Shown: positions 45,633 to 58,737, counted from the first letter of the stretch. The stretch is DNA of 64,000 nucleotides from Sequoia sempervirens (GCA_007258455.2 VDFB02270651.1:700658217-700722216), one strand, 5' to 3'. The notes: a model not told the origin generated them from the sequence alone. Translations and numbers: made by a program.

Positions 45633-46049
45633 ATAATATATATATTAATATATATTAATTAATATATATATAAATATATAAAACATAAAAATAAAAAAAA
45701 ATTAAAAATTACTAGTCATAGTTACATGTTCAGATGTAACAAGTGTACACACGCACTCGCCGCTCACACCCACATCGGGGTCAGTGATACTCTACTTCAC
45801 CCCCAATAAAATATTTATTTATTTAAAAACATTTATTTAATTTAAATTTTTTAACTCGGCCAAAAACACGTAATTCTAAACAATCTCTTTTTTATAAATT
45901 TATATATCATATTTTATTCAAAATATCATTTCAAAATTGAACTCACAATCTGTAACTTTTATTTTATTTTATAAGCAAACAAAGAATCCACACGAATTTC
46001 AAAGTGTTGTTTATACTATTATTTATTTATTCTTCAACAGTGGAAAACA

Positions 46050-46151
<102 letters not shown>

Positions 46152-46323
46152 CATAATTTATATTAATCCTACTTCACATGATAATAAAGAACATGAACAT
46201 AACATGCAATCAATTTATTATATTTTATTTAATATATAAATAAACTAATTATTTAAGTACATACAATTTATAAACATATTCATTCCAAAGATTCAAAATA
46301 ATAACATATGTATATTAATTTTT

Positions 46324-46609
46324 GTACATATAACTATATATTTAATCCAAAGATTTAGAACAACAATATAATAACAGATTTTCAATAAACCAATACAGAT
46401 CTAACATGCAAATTCAACTTTCAATCAAAAACGATTTTTATTTCAAAGAAAATAATAATTTTGTATAAATGTACATATAACTATATATTTAATCCAAAGA
46501 TTTAGAACAACAATATAATAACAGATTTTCAATAAACCAATACAGATCTAACATGCAAATTCAACTTTCAATCAAAAACGATTTTTATTTCAAAGAAAAT
46601 AATAATTTT
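46324..46609. repeat. 147-bp tandem duplication in solo LTR 2
   Basis: 46324-46470 is repeated at 46471-46609 with almost no difference. Copy 1 of the element has no such duplication at the corresponding place. Confidence 0.85.
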
Positions 46610-47565
46610 CACTACTAAACTAAAGAATTTCAACAAGATTTATTAATGTTTTCAACAAAAGATACAAGGGTTTCATACGAATAAATTTTCAAATCACAGA
46701 ATTTCTTTCTATAATTTTTTCTAAACACAGCCAACAGAGATTGTTCAAAGCACAACATAAACAATAATAACTAACAGAAGAAAACCTGGAGTCCTTCGTC
46801 TGGTGAAGAATCCAGCACAGTACTCTTCTTTCGAACGTGCAACCCCTCTGTGGCTTCTTTTCCAATTCCTATCTTTAGTTCACTTCTGAATCTATCATTT
46901 CTTCATCCACAATCATTTTACCCAGAAAAACACCAACCCAAAAACTATCTTTCTTTTATTTTTTTTCTTTTCCAGATCCAAAACAACAGAGCCAAAACTT
47001 TTGTGTGTCAATACTCTCCTCATAAAAATAATAAATCAAAATAAAAAATCCATAAAGCTCTTCTGCTTTCTTTTCTCAAAAATCCTCTTCTCTTATTGGT
47101 CCTTTTTCCAGCTTTTAAAAGCACAACTTATCTACAATTTTAATTAAAATAATTTATTTAATCAAGGCATTATCTACACATGATTTGCTAATTTAATATT
47201 AATAAAAAAAATATTATTTAATTATCTTCAACAATATTTATTTAATTTAATTTCCTACACTTTAATTAATTAAATACTTTTTAATTACAATATATTTAAA
47301 ATTTAACCATTTACTAACTCACAATTAAATCAAAACAACAAAACAACTTAATTAATTATCTTATCAAATAAGATTAATTAATTAAACACTAACCATAAAT
47401 AAAATGAATACTTCAACATTCAAACTACACAATCAACGAAGACAAAAACTTTAGTCATGATACAATAACATACAACAGGACGACGAACTTGGGACGGGAA
47501 CACTTCCAAACCTACTCCCTTTTTCAACATTTTTACCCGTTGGATTAGTTTAATGCTCGCCCTGT

Positions 47566-47579
47566 CCTGCCGAAGCAGG
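47566..47579 (-). repeat. Conserved CCTGC-TTCG-GCAGG hairpin, solo LTR 2
   Basis: Same hairpin and flanks as 18826-18839, in one of the best conserved stretches between the two elements. Confidence 0.6.
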
Positions 47580-48083
47580 TGGAATCGAGACTTATTCCTG
47601 CAATCCTGCATCCAAATAAACGTCAAGTAGCACATGTATATATATAATCAAACATCCTATCATGAGAAGGAATTGCAATGTAGTAGGGCACTCATGCACG
47701 AGTGATGCTACACTGTCCTCTCACCTAATCTATTCTAACAATTACAATATCAACTGTAAAATACATTTCTAACTAAACTGATCATATGCAAACATGATTA
47801 ATTATCTACTTCTTCATAATATAATATTGAATTCAATTACATCATAGAGTCATCACATTGACATAAAAAACATTAAAGAGAAAGCATTACATAGTAAAAT
47901 AATCCAAACATTATATACAGAGTATCATAAATCATAATAATAATATCAATTGTAGCAATCAATTAAACTACGCATCCGCACACACCAAATTGATGAATCA
48001 ATCATCATCACAACACAATATCACACTAACATATAAAAGTATCAAATAGTATCAAAAAGTATCATAAACATGGGGGTATTACA

Positions 48084-49130
48084 GTACTCACTTTCACCAT
48101 TTTTCCACCAAGTCAACTCACCTTTCTTGCAGAAAGAGCTAGGGAAATCTGAAACAAAGTGTGATAGCAAAGCATATCCTACAATGAAAGGGGAGACCTC
48201 ATTGTCAAGTGTCTAAGTCCATGATCTATCCCCAACAAGCAGGACAATATCCCTAGGCAAATCTTTACAGGTGTCAATATCCACAAGAATGTGAGCATAA
48301 GTAGTATGGTCGTAGTTAACTGGCAGGCATTCCTCCTATAAAAAACAACCAAGAGCATTGCCAATAGATTCAAATCAAGAAACTTTCAAAAACTAAAGAG
48401 GAAGATTGGGAAGTCTAACTCAAATAGGAAAAATAGTTAAGGATTATGTAAGAAGGTTCAAGGATCGAAACCAAGGCTTGAGAGAAAGGGAATGCTTTCC
48501 CCACAACCAAACCCCATCCTCCAACACTTGCATCCTATCATCACTCGACTAGAAGGATACCACAAAAAAATCCCACGCACAATGATAGAGTTCAATCTTT
48601 CCCTCAGTGAGGAGTCTCCAAGAATATAGAACCCATTTGTTTAAACCAAGGAGAGAAGGCCAAAAACCATTGAATTTGCATATGAGAGCATGGCATTTAA
48701 AGCCTTCTTTGTTATCTAAAATCTCTTGATCACATCTAACAACAAGGGAAGAAGAAGAACATTGCAAGGGTTTCCCTTGCTGAGAAGGGCAAGTTGATCC
48801 CAACAAAAAGCAAGAACCTCCTTCAAGAAAACCAAATTGAGCAGCCTTGGCATGCGAATGCTTCGCTCCAAGCACAAGAGAGGAGAAGTGGTAGAGTTGC
48901 CTAGACCAATAGAAGATGCCACACCAGTCACCATAAGAGTAGAATTGACATGTAAGGAATGCAACACTAGAAGAGGTAAGTCGTGCAAACAGGATATCCT
49001 CAACAGCAAGGGTGTTCAAACCAAGGATAGCATCAATAGACCCAAGAGTAGAGGAAAGACACGACCCAAGAGCAAAGATAAAACATGGCCTAAGAATGAG
49101 AATGACAGTCATTTTTAATTTTTGCAACAA
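48084..49130 (-). pseudogene. LINE ORF1 (DUF4283-type), N-terminal part and copy B
   Basis: On the minus strand the frame 49130-48549 carries, in its last third, FKCHALICKFNGFWPSL, then LYSWRLLTEGKIELY and a W/F-rich block. This is the N-terminal half of the DUF4283 domain in plant LINE ORF1 proteins. After a stop near 48549 it continues in GVWLWGKHSLSLKPW (about 48485-48530) and the WVRLPNLPL and IDTCKDLP blocks inside the duplicated 48084-48526. The domain probably binds nucleic acid in the LINE particle. The first about 120 codons of the frame have no similarity I know and may be chance. Confidence 0.6.
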
Positions 49131-49356
49131 ATAGCCATACTATCTTACTAAATGTTATTAGTGAAGTAAACATGTTAATACCAAGTATCACTTCATCAAG
49201 AGAACTAGTAAACAATGGATGAATCTCCTTGGAGTTTTGTAGATCAAAATATCAATTGGTAGATATATTCACAAAGGCACTAGCAAAGGAGAAATTTGAA
49301 CATTTAAGAAAGAATTTGGGATGTCTAAGTAGCTATTGGTAAAAATTAATGGGGAA
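49131..49356 (+). pseudogene. End of a copia RNase H and polypurine tract
   Basis: From about 49190 one frame reads a FIRELVNN segment, then YQLVDIFTKALAKEKFEHLRK and ends at a TAA after GCLSSYW. QL.DI.TK.L...KF...R..LG is the characteristic C-terminus of copia RNase H. A purine-rich AATTAATGGGGAA follows and the LTR begins at 49357. The rest of this element upstream is missing, cut at the LINE border near 49131. Confidence 0.7.
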
Positions 49357-50541
49357 TGTTGGAATAAACTATTAATTTCTCCCACCAACCATTAAATAAT
49401 TTCCACCATAATTAATCAAAGAGGGTTAACACATTGAATTGTTTGGAGGCATGAACTTACTAGAGGGTATCACATTTGTTAATTCTAGAAAGTTTAAGGA
49501 TTTGAAAAGACTGCTTGAATTTTTTGGTATGAAAAAACTTGCAAAATTAACCATTCATTATTGGCCCCAACTCTACCTTAAGGAGCTATGAAGATTTGAA
49601 GAAAACCATTTTCAACAATTAGAAACAATTATCTATAGTATATATTATGTAGAAAAAGAATATTAGATATACCTATTTTCACAATTTGGCCATTTTAGTC
49701 AACCTTGTCTTTGTTCATTCTATCACATTTTCTTCACTATTTCCACAAGAAAATTTCATTATAACATCAAAGACATGCAAGGTCATATATCATCCAAAAA
49801 ACCATATAAATTAATCTACGAATTTTCAACCACTATAAGGGCCACTTGAATTCCATCAAAGTAAAGGCATGAGATTTATACTTGGAGCATTTATATGTGG
49901 AATATGTAGCATTAATTGCAAAGGTTATTGCTAAATCTAAAATTTTGTAGTGTTGATTGCAAAGATCGTTGCTAAATCTAAAAATTTGTAACATTGATTG
50001 TAGATATCATTGTTGAATCTAAAACGTTGTAGCATTGATCGCAAAGATTATTGTTGAATATAAAAAGTTATAGCATTCATTGTAGAGATTGTTGTTGAAT
50101 CTAAAAAGTTGTAACATTAATCATAGAGATTGTTGGATCTAAAAAGTTGTAACATTAATTGCAAAGATTGTTGTTGAATCTAAAAATTTGTTTGATTGCA
50201 AATATTATTGTTGAATCTAAAAAATTGTAGCATTGATTACAAAGATAGATGTTCAATCTAAACATATTTATAGCATTGATTGCAAACATTGTTGCTAAAT
50301 TTGTGAAGTTTTTTTATCGCAAAGACAATTGCAAATGACTTCACCTCCTTTATTAATAGAACTATGAAAGAAATCTTGTTATGGATAATGACATGAACAC
50401 AAGGATATGTTTGTATACTTTAGTGAAGGCATTGGTGTTAAATATTCTTCATTTGTACATGGGTAGCTAATAAACCTATTTGTTATAGGTGGCCCTCATC
50501 ATCTAGTTAAATTGTGTGATAAAATAAAGTTTATAGGGGGG
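49357..50541 (+). repeat. Copia 3' LTR with internal minisatellite
   Basis: Begins TGTTGGAATAAAC directly after the purine tract. No second LTR is in the window, so the end is not defined. The sequence up to about 50541 includes the repeat at 49909-50320. Confidence 0.45.
49909..50320 (+). repeat. Minisatellite, about 44-bp unit, 9-10 copies
   Basis: The unit is close to a GCATTGATTGCAAAGATT half followed by GTTGTTGAATCTAAAAAGTT. Copies differ by several bases and some are shortened, so the array is old. Confidence 0.8.
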
Positions 50542-51139
50542 TGTTAAAAATATAAACTATATTTATTCACACTCAAAAAAAATATGGAGTCATGGCTGAT
50601 GCAAGAGACACATTTGTGCACATATATTATCTATTTAAAGATCATCAAATTTAACAAGTTTAGAGATAGAGCTAATCTATTCAAGCTCTCCAATTTCAAC
50701 AGTATATAATTAGTGCAACAATTATTTAATAAAGTGCCTCATGGACAAGGGATGTGAAATGTTTGATTCATGTACCTCGTCAAATACATTGATTGTAATA
50801 TATACATGAAATATTTTTATTGAATCAATCTTAAAAATATATTAGCAAATGCAACAAATTAAGTAGGTTTTAGAAGATGGGGCTTATAATGATGCAACTG
50901 AAGAGATTAAGGAAAAATTTGACAACACATTCCAATCATTCAAAAAATTATTCCAAACATCGACACTTACAACCAAAACATGTTAATGATTTGACGAAAT
51001 GCACTAACAATCATTTGACAGTCATTTATATGAAAATTAAATCATATAAATTAAACATTCAATCATAAAGTTTGTAGTGTTATTTGTGTTTATTTGTTTT
51101 AATGAATTAAATATTGTACACTCATTCTAGGGGCCAAAC
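50542..51139 (+). other. Possible further copia LTR start and unassigned AT-rich DNA
   Basis: TATAGGGGGG followed by TGTTAAAAATATAAAC (50542) looks like a polypurine tract with LTR start. No partner LTR is visible. The small ORF at 50877-51068 is probably chance. Confidence 0.3.
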
Positions 51140-52409
51140 TATTGAACAAGACAACTGAGAGGGGGAGGAATAAGTTGTCACGGATTTAAACTTTAATTCA
51201 TTCAGCGGAACTAATACTTAACACTGCTTAGCAAATTAAACATTAAATACTAGTGTAGAAATTGAAAACCATCACATAAACACAATAACCCCAAATTTAG
51301 GTGGAAAACCCAATAAGGGAAAAACCACAGTGAGGATTAACTCACACTATAGATAATATCAAAACCAATTAAAAGAGGCTCACTGCCTAAGAAACAAGGC
51401 TCGCTGTCAAAAGAAAGACTCATTGTCTGGAACAAGGACTCACTATCCAACAGAGCTAACAACCCAGAGGGCTCACTGCCACAAAGATACAAAGAAGATA
51501 AAGAAGACTTGTTACAAAAAGAAGACAAGCTCAATGCAACAGAGAAATCCACCACAATTCATTCAATCCACTTGCAGACATGCACAAATGATAGAGTGCA
51601 CCTTCAGCTCACTGCTTCCGGATACTCAACATTTAGGCTTTGCATTGATCTGTCATATGTACTCGCATCATACACACACATTGATTCGCACTTATCTCTA
51701 TTATCTTTTCGCTCTTGTCTATATTTCCTTTGTTCTCTTCACTTCTTCTTCCCTAACTCATTATGCATTTATACCATCTTCAATTTTGAAACATATCCAA
51801 AGTTGGCCATCCAAATTCAAATTCAAATTAGGTCGGTGCCAAAACATCTTAAGGTGGAATTAGAATGAGGGCAACCTAAACACACGCTTCATGAGGACCC
51901 AAATAGATCCAACACGCTTCACTTAACTCTAAAAATAGTATTCCACACAAGGTCGGCCAAACCAATGTAAAACAAATAGAACAATTAAGAACGAACTTTC
52001 CAAATACCAAAATTATCTTCAATACAATCAAAACAACTCAAATCTAGAACCGCAAGTCATAAGACTTCATCAAAGAAAAATCTAGACCAACAATATTTCT
52101 CTCGGACCTCAACCAGAAACACAAAAAACTACAGTTCACAACTGGTGAACATAACGCACACTATACAATTAACCAACAACCAAAAATCGAGATATAGAAG
52201 CTTCCAACAACCATGATCAACATATTTGAACCATGAAAATATAGGAGAAAATCTAGAGGAAAACCCGCAGCAACCATTGAACATCTACAACATATCTTCA
52301 TTACAATTTTCTCAATATCCTCGACATACACAACCAATAACTTGTAGCCATGACACTAATGACAACAACATGATGGAACCTACAAAATTTTGATGTTTCA
52401 TCTCAAAGC
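51140..52409 (-). repeat. LTR of element C family, distal part of its 3' LTR or a solo LTR
   Basis: 51140-51665 matches 63481-64000 closely: both begin (plus strand) with TATTGAACAAGACAACTGAGAG and share the AACCCAATAAGGGAAAAACC segment. Read on the minus strand it ends TTCAATA. The upstream end near 52409 is uncertain: a GTTGTCATTAGTGTCA phrase at about 52350-52365 resembles the start region of such LTRs. Confidence 0.65.
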
Positions 52410-52757
52410 CTTGTCACATTTTGGTTGATACCTATAGGGTTGGGAGTTTATTTTCTCTTCACTATTGAGGGGTTCTATTTCACTATTGACTTCCTATTGC
52501 TCGCTGTCGGTCACTTCAAAACATCTTATGCCATTCACTGTCGTCGGGTAACCGGTCCCTCACGCCTAGGTCTGAATGTCTTAATTTTTATAAGGTTAAG
52601 TAAAGAGCCTTTTGGCCTTTACATCCTTTGCATTATTATGGCTTAGGTGTCTTTGAGCCTTTCCTAGCATATCATCCTAGAGGGTCCCCTTCATTAGAAC
52701 AACTTTTCAACACATCTCTAAAGGTTTTCACTTAAGTCTCATCAGCCTTTTATCCTT

Positions 52758-53550
52758 ATCGCTCATTGCTAATTACTTCATAAGTGCATGTTTCGAATTA
52801 GCAACAAGCGATGATGCAATATTTCTTTGATATCGCTCATCGCGAATAGCTGCTAGAGCTCTTAATTTCAATGCGCGGTGAGCGATGTTCTTTGTGTCAT
52901 TGAGGGATCGCTTATCACTAATGGCTTTTGAGCCTTGAATATTGTAATAGCAATAAGCAATGGCCTCTGGCCTTAAGTTCTTATTTTATCGCTCATTGCG
53001 TATATGTTGTAAAATGATAAATTTCAATTAGCGATGAGCAATAGGATGGGTTTCCCTTGCATCGCGTATCGTGGATATGTTTTTAGAGTTAAGTTATATA
53101 TTAGCAATACGCGATACATAATGTTACTATGAAGATCTCCCATCGCTAATTGTTCGCAAACTATATGAGGAGAATTAGCGATGAGCAATGGCCTCATGTT
53201 TCATCGCTCATCGCAGATCCATTCCAAAGTTTAAGTTTCAAAGTAGCGATGAGCGATGGAGTTCTCTTTTAAAAGTTTATTTCGCTAATCTGAATAAATC
53301 TCATCTACGATGTCTTTTGTACTGTTGATTTTCATGCAGGTGCACATGTCCTAATTCGATCTCTTCACTATATCTCTTGTCGCTAATAGGATTCCAGGTG
53401 CAAGGTGTGAATTAGCAATGTGCAATGAGAATGAGTGTGATCAAAGGATGGGTAGTAGATCCAAGTGCTAAAATTTCATCTCATGGAATGTTTGCATCGC
53501 TGATAGAGCTGGTCAAGAATGAGGTATATCAGCAATAAGCGACAATCATT
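52758..53550. repeat. Dispersed two-orientation array of an ATTAGCGATGAGCGATG-like motif
   Basis: At least seventeen variants lie at about 52758(-), 52797(+), 52832(-), 52871(+), 52907(-), 52946(+), 52988(-), 53027(+), 53060(-), 53100(+), 53141(-), 53173(+), 53201(-), 53242(+), 53281(-), 53409(+) and 53526(+). The sign gives the direction of AGCGATGAGCGATG. Over much of it the direction alternates, with steps of about 30-45 bp, and the DNA between is unrelated. Confidence 0.75.
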
Positions 53551-54128
53551 ACATGAAGAGGCGACATGGCAGAATCATGAGGACATCGTATAACGCAAGA
53601 AAGAAAGTAGTAAGGCGAATTGATAACCGTTGATCTCATTTTAAAGCAGAGTGATCAACGATCAGGATTTAAACATGAACGGCTAATTGTCAGTTCGCTC
53701 GTGCAAACTTACTATCAAGCATTAATGGTAACATGTTTGTCTCTTGGTCGTAAAAGAAAGTAGATACCTGGTTGGTTGTGCACTTGGATTCTCTCGCAAG
53801 CAAAAAGGATATCAGAAGCTGAGGAAATTGTGTGTGAACCTCCAGAAACTACAAAGTAATAAGTGTGGCATAGTGTTTACCCGAGTAAGCAAACTGTATA
53901 CCTCTTTCTAGTTGATGTATTGAGGTGAAATAACTTAGAAAGATGATAGGACATTGGGAGAATTGTCTGATTGTCCATTACTGATAGATTCAATTTGGTG
54001 ATAAGTGTTGGGTAAAATTTGGGGAGAGTGTTTTGTTCAATAAGTAGTGCCCTGTGGTCTTACACTTGCGAAGGGTTTCTTTTCGGATGTGATAAATTAT
54101 AAACCCTAGTTCTCCTGCATCTACAAAC

Positions 54129-57100
54129 ATGAGTGAGTCAAAATCCAGTGAATCTAGCATCAGGCCAGAGAGGAAACCAAAACAAAAGAGGGTTAAATGA
54201 CTTAAAACTCAGGATATTTCAGCTAAGGTTAAGTCAAAACCACCTGCATCATCAAACCCTTCACCAAGTACTCCTACATCATCTACTAGGTCCAAAAGTG
54301 CAAAGAAGGAAACGGAAAATTTTATGCAAGAGGCCTCTAGAGACATAAAGGAAGGAGGGTCACGAATTGGAAAAAGACCTACAGGCCAAGTTGTCGTGAC
54401 CACTAGGTTAATTGATAGTGCTGGTGAAATTGGTGAGAAACCCCAGCCTCAAAGCGGGTGACAGCTTTTCAAGTATGCTTTTAATAGGCAGCATTCTAGT
54501 AAGCCTGCATGTTATTTATGGGGGTTGAACCTTGGGAAGCTGGTGGTCCAAAATGTGTTTGTAGAGGGGGACTTGATGATGAAACTAGCTAGGCATTATA
54601 ATCCCATTGACAAAACAATCAGGAGTGAAAATGGTGATATAATCTTAGAAGTGATGAAGGACAAGATGATAGATGTATTTGGGTTAAATCCCAATTATAC
54701 TGTGAAGTTTAGGCGTGCAGAGTTATATGTTGAATGTAAGAAAAACAAATTTGCATACAAAGAGAGGCTACTTGTTCGGCATAGAATCAGCAAGGAGAAA
54801 TTCACTGCTAAGGATGCTAAACTTTTTGAGTGTGAAGAGTTTGTGGATCATTTCAAGAATACTTATTATTGCTTGAATCAAGTGTTGGCTCAAGATTTTG
54901 AGGTAAGGATAGCCCCTAATTCGTTGGTGATGTTGGCTGATATATAGGGTCATAATCGGAACACTGGTTTTGATTATGCCAACTATGTTGTTGATAGTAT
55001 GCATGAAGATTTCCTCAATTTAAAAAAGGAGGTGCTCCCTTTATATTTCCCGCATTATTCTCTGATAATGCATATGCTCTTATGGGAGGGTGATTATGAA
55101 TGGAAAAGGAAGTTAGATTTGAGACTTAGGGACAATGAAAATAATGTTTTACCAGAACAAATGTGGACATACATTTGGGATCAGGACTGTTCCAATTCCA
55201 ATTATATCTTATTCGCTAATGTTATAAGACATGGTATCTTAGAGGCATTGGGTGTAGCACCTATTCACAGGCTTTCTCCTTGAATCAAAAATATCATGCG
55301 CTCAAAAGATACACCAAGATCTAGAGCAACACATAATTGGGCAAACTAGTTTCTTCATTCAGAATATACTTTGATCAGAGCTTATGGAGTTAAAGTGTGC
55401 CCACATTATTTACCTTTGTATGTCTCAGACAGATTGGCCTTTATGGAACAAAAGTGGCAAATTGATGTCATGGATTACGAGATGTTCAGATTGCCCAGGA
55501 AAGGTATTGTGGTACATCCCCAATGCACTTTTGCTTACTTCAAAGTTACTACCCCTAAGGCATATGAAAAGTTTGGGATCATGGTGAATAACCTCAGAAT
55601 GCCTATTAATGAGATTAGGATTTGTGGGAGGAAGGAGAAGAGATAAATACTCAAAGGCGATATGCCATGAGTTTTTATATAGAGATGATGTGTTAAGGAA
55701 TCTGATAAGTGATGAGGTTGTCATGACTAGAAAGAAGGAATGGATAGCTATAATGAACATTGAAGAAAATATCATAAAGAGGAATGCCTTTTATGTGAGT
55801 CCATATAATGTAATTGCAAACCCTCTTGAAAGAACTTTCACCATGCGAAGGGATTATCAAAGTGCTGATTTTAAGGTTAAGGTGAAGGAAGTTGTTGATA
55901 AAGCGTGGTTTTCCCTAGAACAACAACAAGCTATGGATATCCCAGAGCAGCCTGCAAATGTTCAAGAAATTAGGGAGGAACAAATGGCTGAACATGTACC
56001 TGGGAATGAGGAGGTGGAGCAGAAATTATCTCCTCATATTGAAGAAACTCATAGTTCAAATGTTCCCCCTGACAGAATTGTCAAATGGCAATATGATAAG
56101 GAAAGTGATGATGATCCCAGGATTAGGGAGTGATGAATTCCTTATTGATGATAAATTTGTGCAGTCCAAAGAGTTTCAGGAGTTTATGATTCAACATTGG
56201 AGTAAAGAGATAAAGGAGATACTTGAATTAGCCCGTGCTAATGTTGAACCTTCTCATCAGGAGGAAGCTGAGAAAGCAGAGGAGGAAAAGATAAGGGCTG
56301 AAATTGCAGCTATTACTCCCGCCGAGGCTAGGAAAATTGTCAAGGATAGTGGAATCATGTTGTTACCAGGATGTACTATCACTGCTGCTATAGCATATGA
56401 TGCAGTAAGAAGAGACCCTCAGTTTTCAATATCTGAGGAGCAGTTTGAGGATAAGTTATTTGGTTCTGGATACAGTCCAAAGTTGCATACTCTTGCAATT
56501 TGGTCTATGGCACCTAATACTAGTAAACATGATGTCGTTAGGCCTATTGAAGAGGTTATTGGCTCCTTAGTGGTCAAAAGAGCTACAGAGATAACTCTTG
56601 TCCAAGCAGTTGAGTTAATAGCTCATGCTGCAATGCTTAGTGTGGATACTGCACATATTTCTCAGAAGAAGTATGATTCTTTGGTGAAGGAAAACAATAA
56701 GGCTTTAAAAGATAAATAAAATGAGGGCCACTGTTGAGGCTGCTCAGTCAAAAAAGACGATAACCCTACCATCCTCTTCTTCCTCAGATTTGTCTACACA
56801 AGACAGGAAGACCTTGGCCTTGTGAATTGATGATTTGAATGGTAAGTTGACTACTGAGAAAGAAAATGTCAAAAAGGCTAAACTTGAAACTATTAAGGTG
56901 GCAAATGAAATTTTTGAGGATGTGTTGAAACATAGGGTGACTAAGTTGGTCAACAAGGCTGATGATGTTTGGGTCACCTATAAGAATATTCATGAAGCAA
57001 ATACAAAGTATTTGCAGGTACAAGAGACCTTTGGAAATGAATGGAATAATTGGATTACTAGGGTGAGTGCTTTGAGGGAAATGATGCCCAAGATGAAAGA

Positions 57101-57539
57101 GGATCCCGAGGCACCTACTAATATTCTTAAGGTTTTGCAAATCATTGACTCAATTAATGAAATAACTACCTTCCATGGGAAGCTAGGTGTGCAACTCCAA
57201 AGTAAGCTGAAAATATTTAAAGAGATGGAGGAACATGGTATGCCTCAAATATTGAGTCCAAAAGGTGAGTTGGAGCCATTTGACACCTAGAAGAAAGATT
57301 TGGGAGGTATGCTTGCAGCAGCTATGATACAATTGACTGTCATTGATTACATCTTGCTAAATTCAAATATTGATACAATGGTGGAGATTGAAACAAAGAT
57401 GGACATCTTTGTTAAAGAGGCCAGGGTCTTAATTGATGTTAGATATTCTCAGTACAGTACTAAAGTGCAAGGTTTATTGAATGTAAAGTGGCCCACTAAA
57501 GAAGAATATAACACTTGGTTGGAGAAATACACAGAGTGA
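54129..57539 (+). pseudogene. Unknown ORF of unit D, about 1130 codons, decayed
   Basis: The ATG at 54129 starts a Ser/Pro/Lys-rich N-terminus (to about codon 110), with in-frame stops at 54198, 54459 and 54945. The same frame then continues to about 55640 with a globular part: a GDLMMKLARHYN helix, a MIDVFGL block, a YANYVVDSMHEDF helix and YSLIMHMLLW. Frame changes at about 55630, 56125 and 56715 follow, after which the original frame returns to 57539. The later half is acidic and helical, with EEAEKAEEEKIRAEIAAI at about 56260-56320 and a long coiled-coil-like tail. No catalytic motif, zinc finger, signal peptide or membrane segment is seen. Layout parallels the ORF of element B at 35576-37755. 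The function is unknown; a retroelement accessory or gag-like protein is possible. Confidence 0.45.
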
Positions 57540-58737
57540 ATCCATGTAAAGATTGATAATGAACAAGATAAATAATGGATGGGAGAAGAACAATGCATAG
57601 CCTGAATAAAGTACAGATTAGGCTTTTGGTAAAATATTGTTCTCTCCTCAATTTGAGATGGGTAGCACGTGGTGCTAATATGGATAAACAAATTTTGACT
57701 TTTTATCTATTTTCCTTGTCTTGCTTCACAAGTTTTGTTGTCTAGTTCTTTCACAGTTGGCATGTTTGGGCGTGTGGGGAATATTTTGAAGTTGTTGTAA
57801 CAAACAAATGATGTCTTTTTTAGGTGGGTCATGTTTTCTACAACGAGTTGAGGTCAATTTTGTCTCATGTTTATTTGCACTACCTAAAGACTCGAGTGTA
57901 ACTGAAATAGGAATATTGTTATAAAGGTCCAATGAAATTTTGACATGTGTGCTTCCTGACCTGAGGCTTTTTTTGCGCTTTCATCTCTATAAGAAAGAAT
58001 TTGGGGCCGGAAGCAAAAGTTAGTTGAAAATTTGAGTTAACACTGTGAAATTGTCAGGATAATACTAAGCAAGTTTTAGATTTTTTGTCTTGAGTTTCTT
58101 TTGGAGTTCAGTATTATGTATGTAATTTTGATAACAGAATAGCAACTACAATATAGAGTAATACCAATTTCATGGCTATTCTCTCTCCTTGTATGCGTTC
58201 TACAAGTTATGAGTGAAAGTAATCCAGGATTCCTTTCTTTTGTCTCTATTGTTTCTTGATGGATGTTTAATTTCATGCTTATTGATTCAATGAGTTGATG
58301 TAAGTGCTTGGGTGAGATTAATAACTTGTGAGAACTGGGTGCTAGGATGATTGTAAGCAATAATAATCATGAATGTCATAGACGAATGTTGTAATGCAGT
58401 GTTTCTTGAGAGTGTAGGTGTTATTGTTTAAGTTGTTATCAAGTCATATAGATTGCATTGACTCTGTGCTTGGGATAAAGGCACTGGTTCATGCAAGGTA
58501 CTTGTGGTTCAGTTTATGTGTTGATTCATTGGCTACTCACTTTTTAATTACAAACTCTCAAATGGATACCACCATAGTTGTCTTGTGTTGAAGTCCACCT
58601 TCTCATGCTCAATATATAGGACATTGTTTAATAAGTTGCCAACTTATTTGATGCATTATATATAATGGTTTTATGAGAAGTATCTGTTATTGACAGTGTA
58701 TCTAATTATAATTGTGTAAGTTCTTGAATATACATTG
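57540..58737 (+). other. Non-coding right part of unit D
   Basis: AT-rich, no ORF of note and no match to 52410-54128, so no LTR pair is evident. Contains TGTAATGCAGTG near 58390 and ends at the border with element C LTR. Confidence 0.35.

Larger units (their letters stand above)
52410..58737 (+). mobile_element. Unit D: plus-strand element with motif array and unknown ORF, ends unresolved
   Basis: It separates the two pieces of element C LTR (51140-52409 and 58738-58974) and has the opposite coding direction, so an insertion of about 6.3 kb is the simplest view. Its parts are the array at 52758-53550, the ORF at 54129-57539 and 1.2 kb of non-coding DNA. I found neither internal LTRs nor terminal inverted repeats with certainty. 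The sequence ATTGTGGGATCACCC at the right border equals the end of the foldback element at 24983. Confidence 0.4.

Noticed and set aside
51423..51868. Two overlapping ORFs in the LTR at 51140-52409
   Set aside because: They lie inside an LTR; the equivalent part of 63481-64000 is not open over the same length.
52425..52646. 73-codon hydrophobic ORF at the left of unit D
   Set aside because: No similarity and it lies next to the motif array; length expected by chance.
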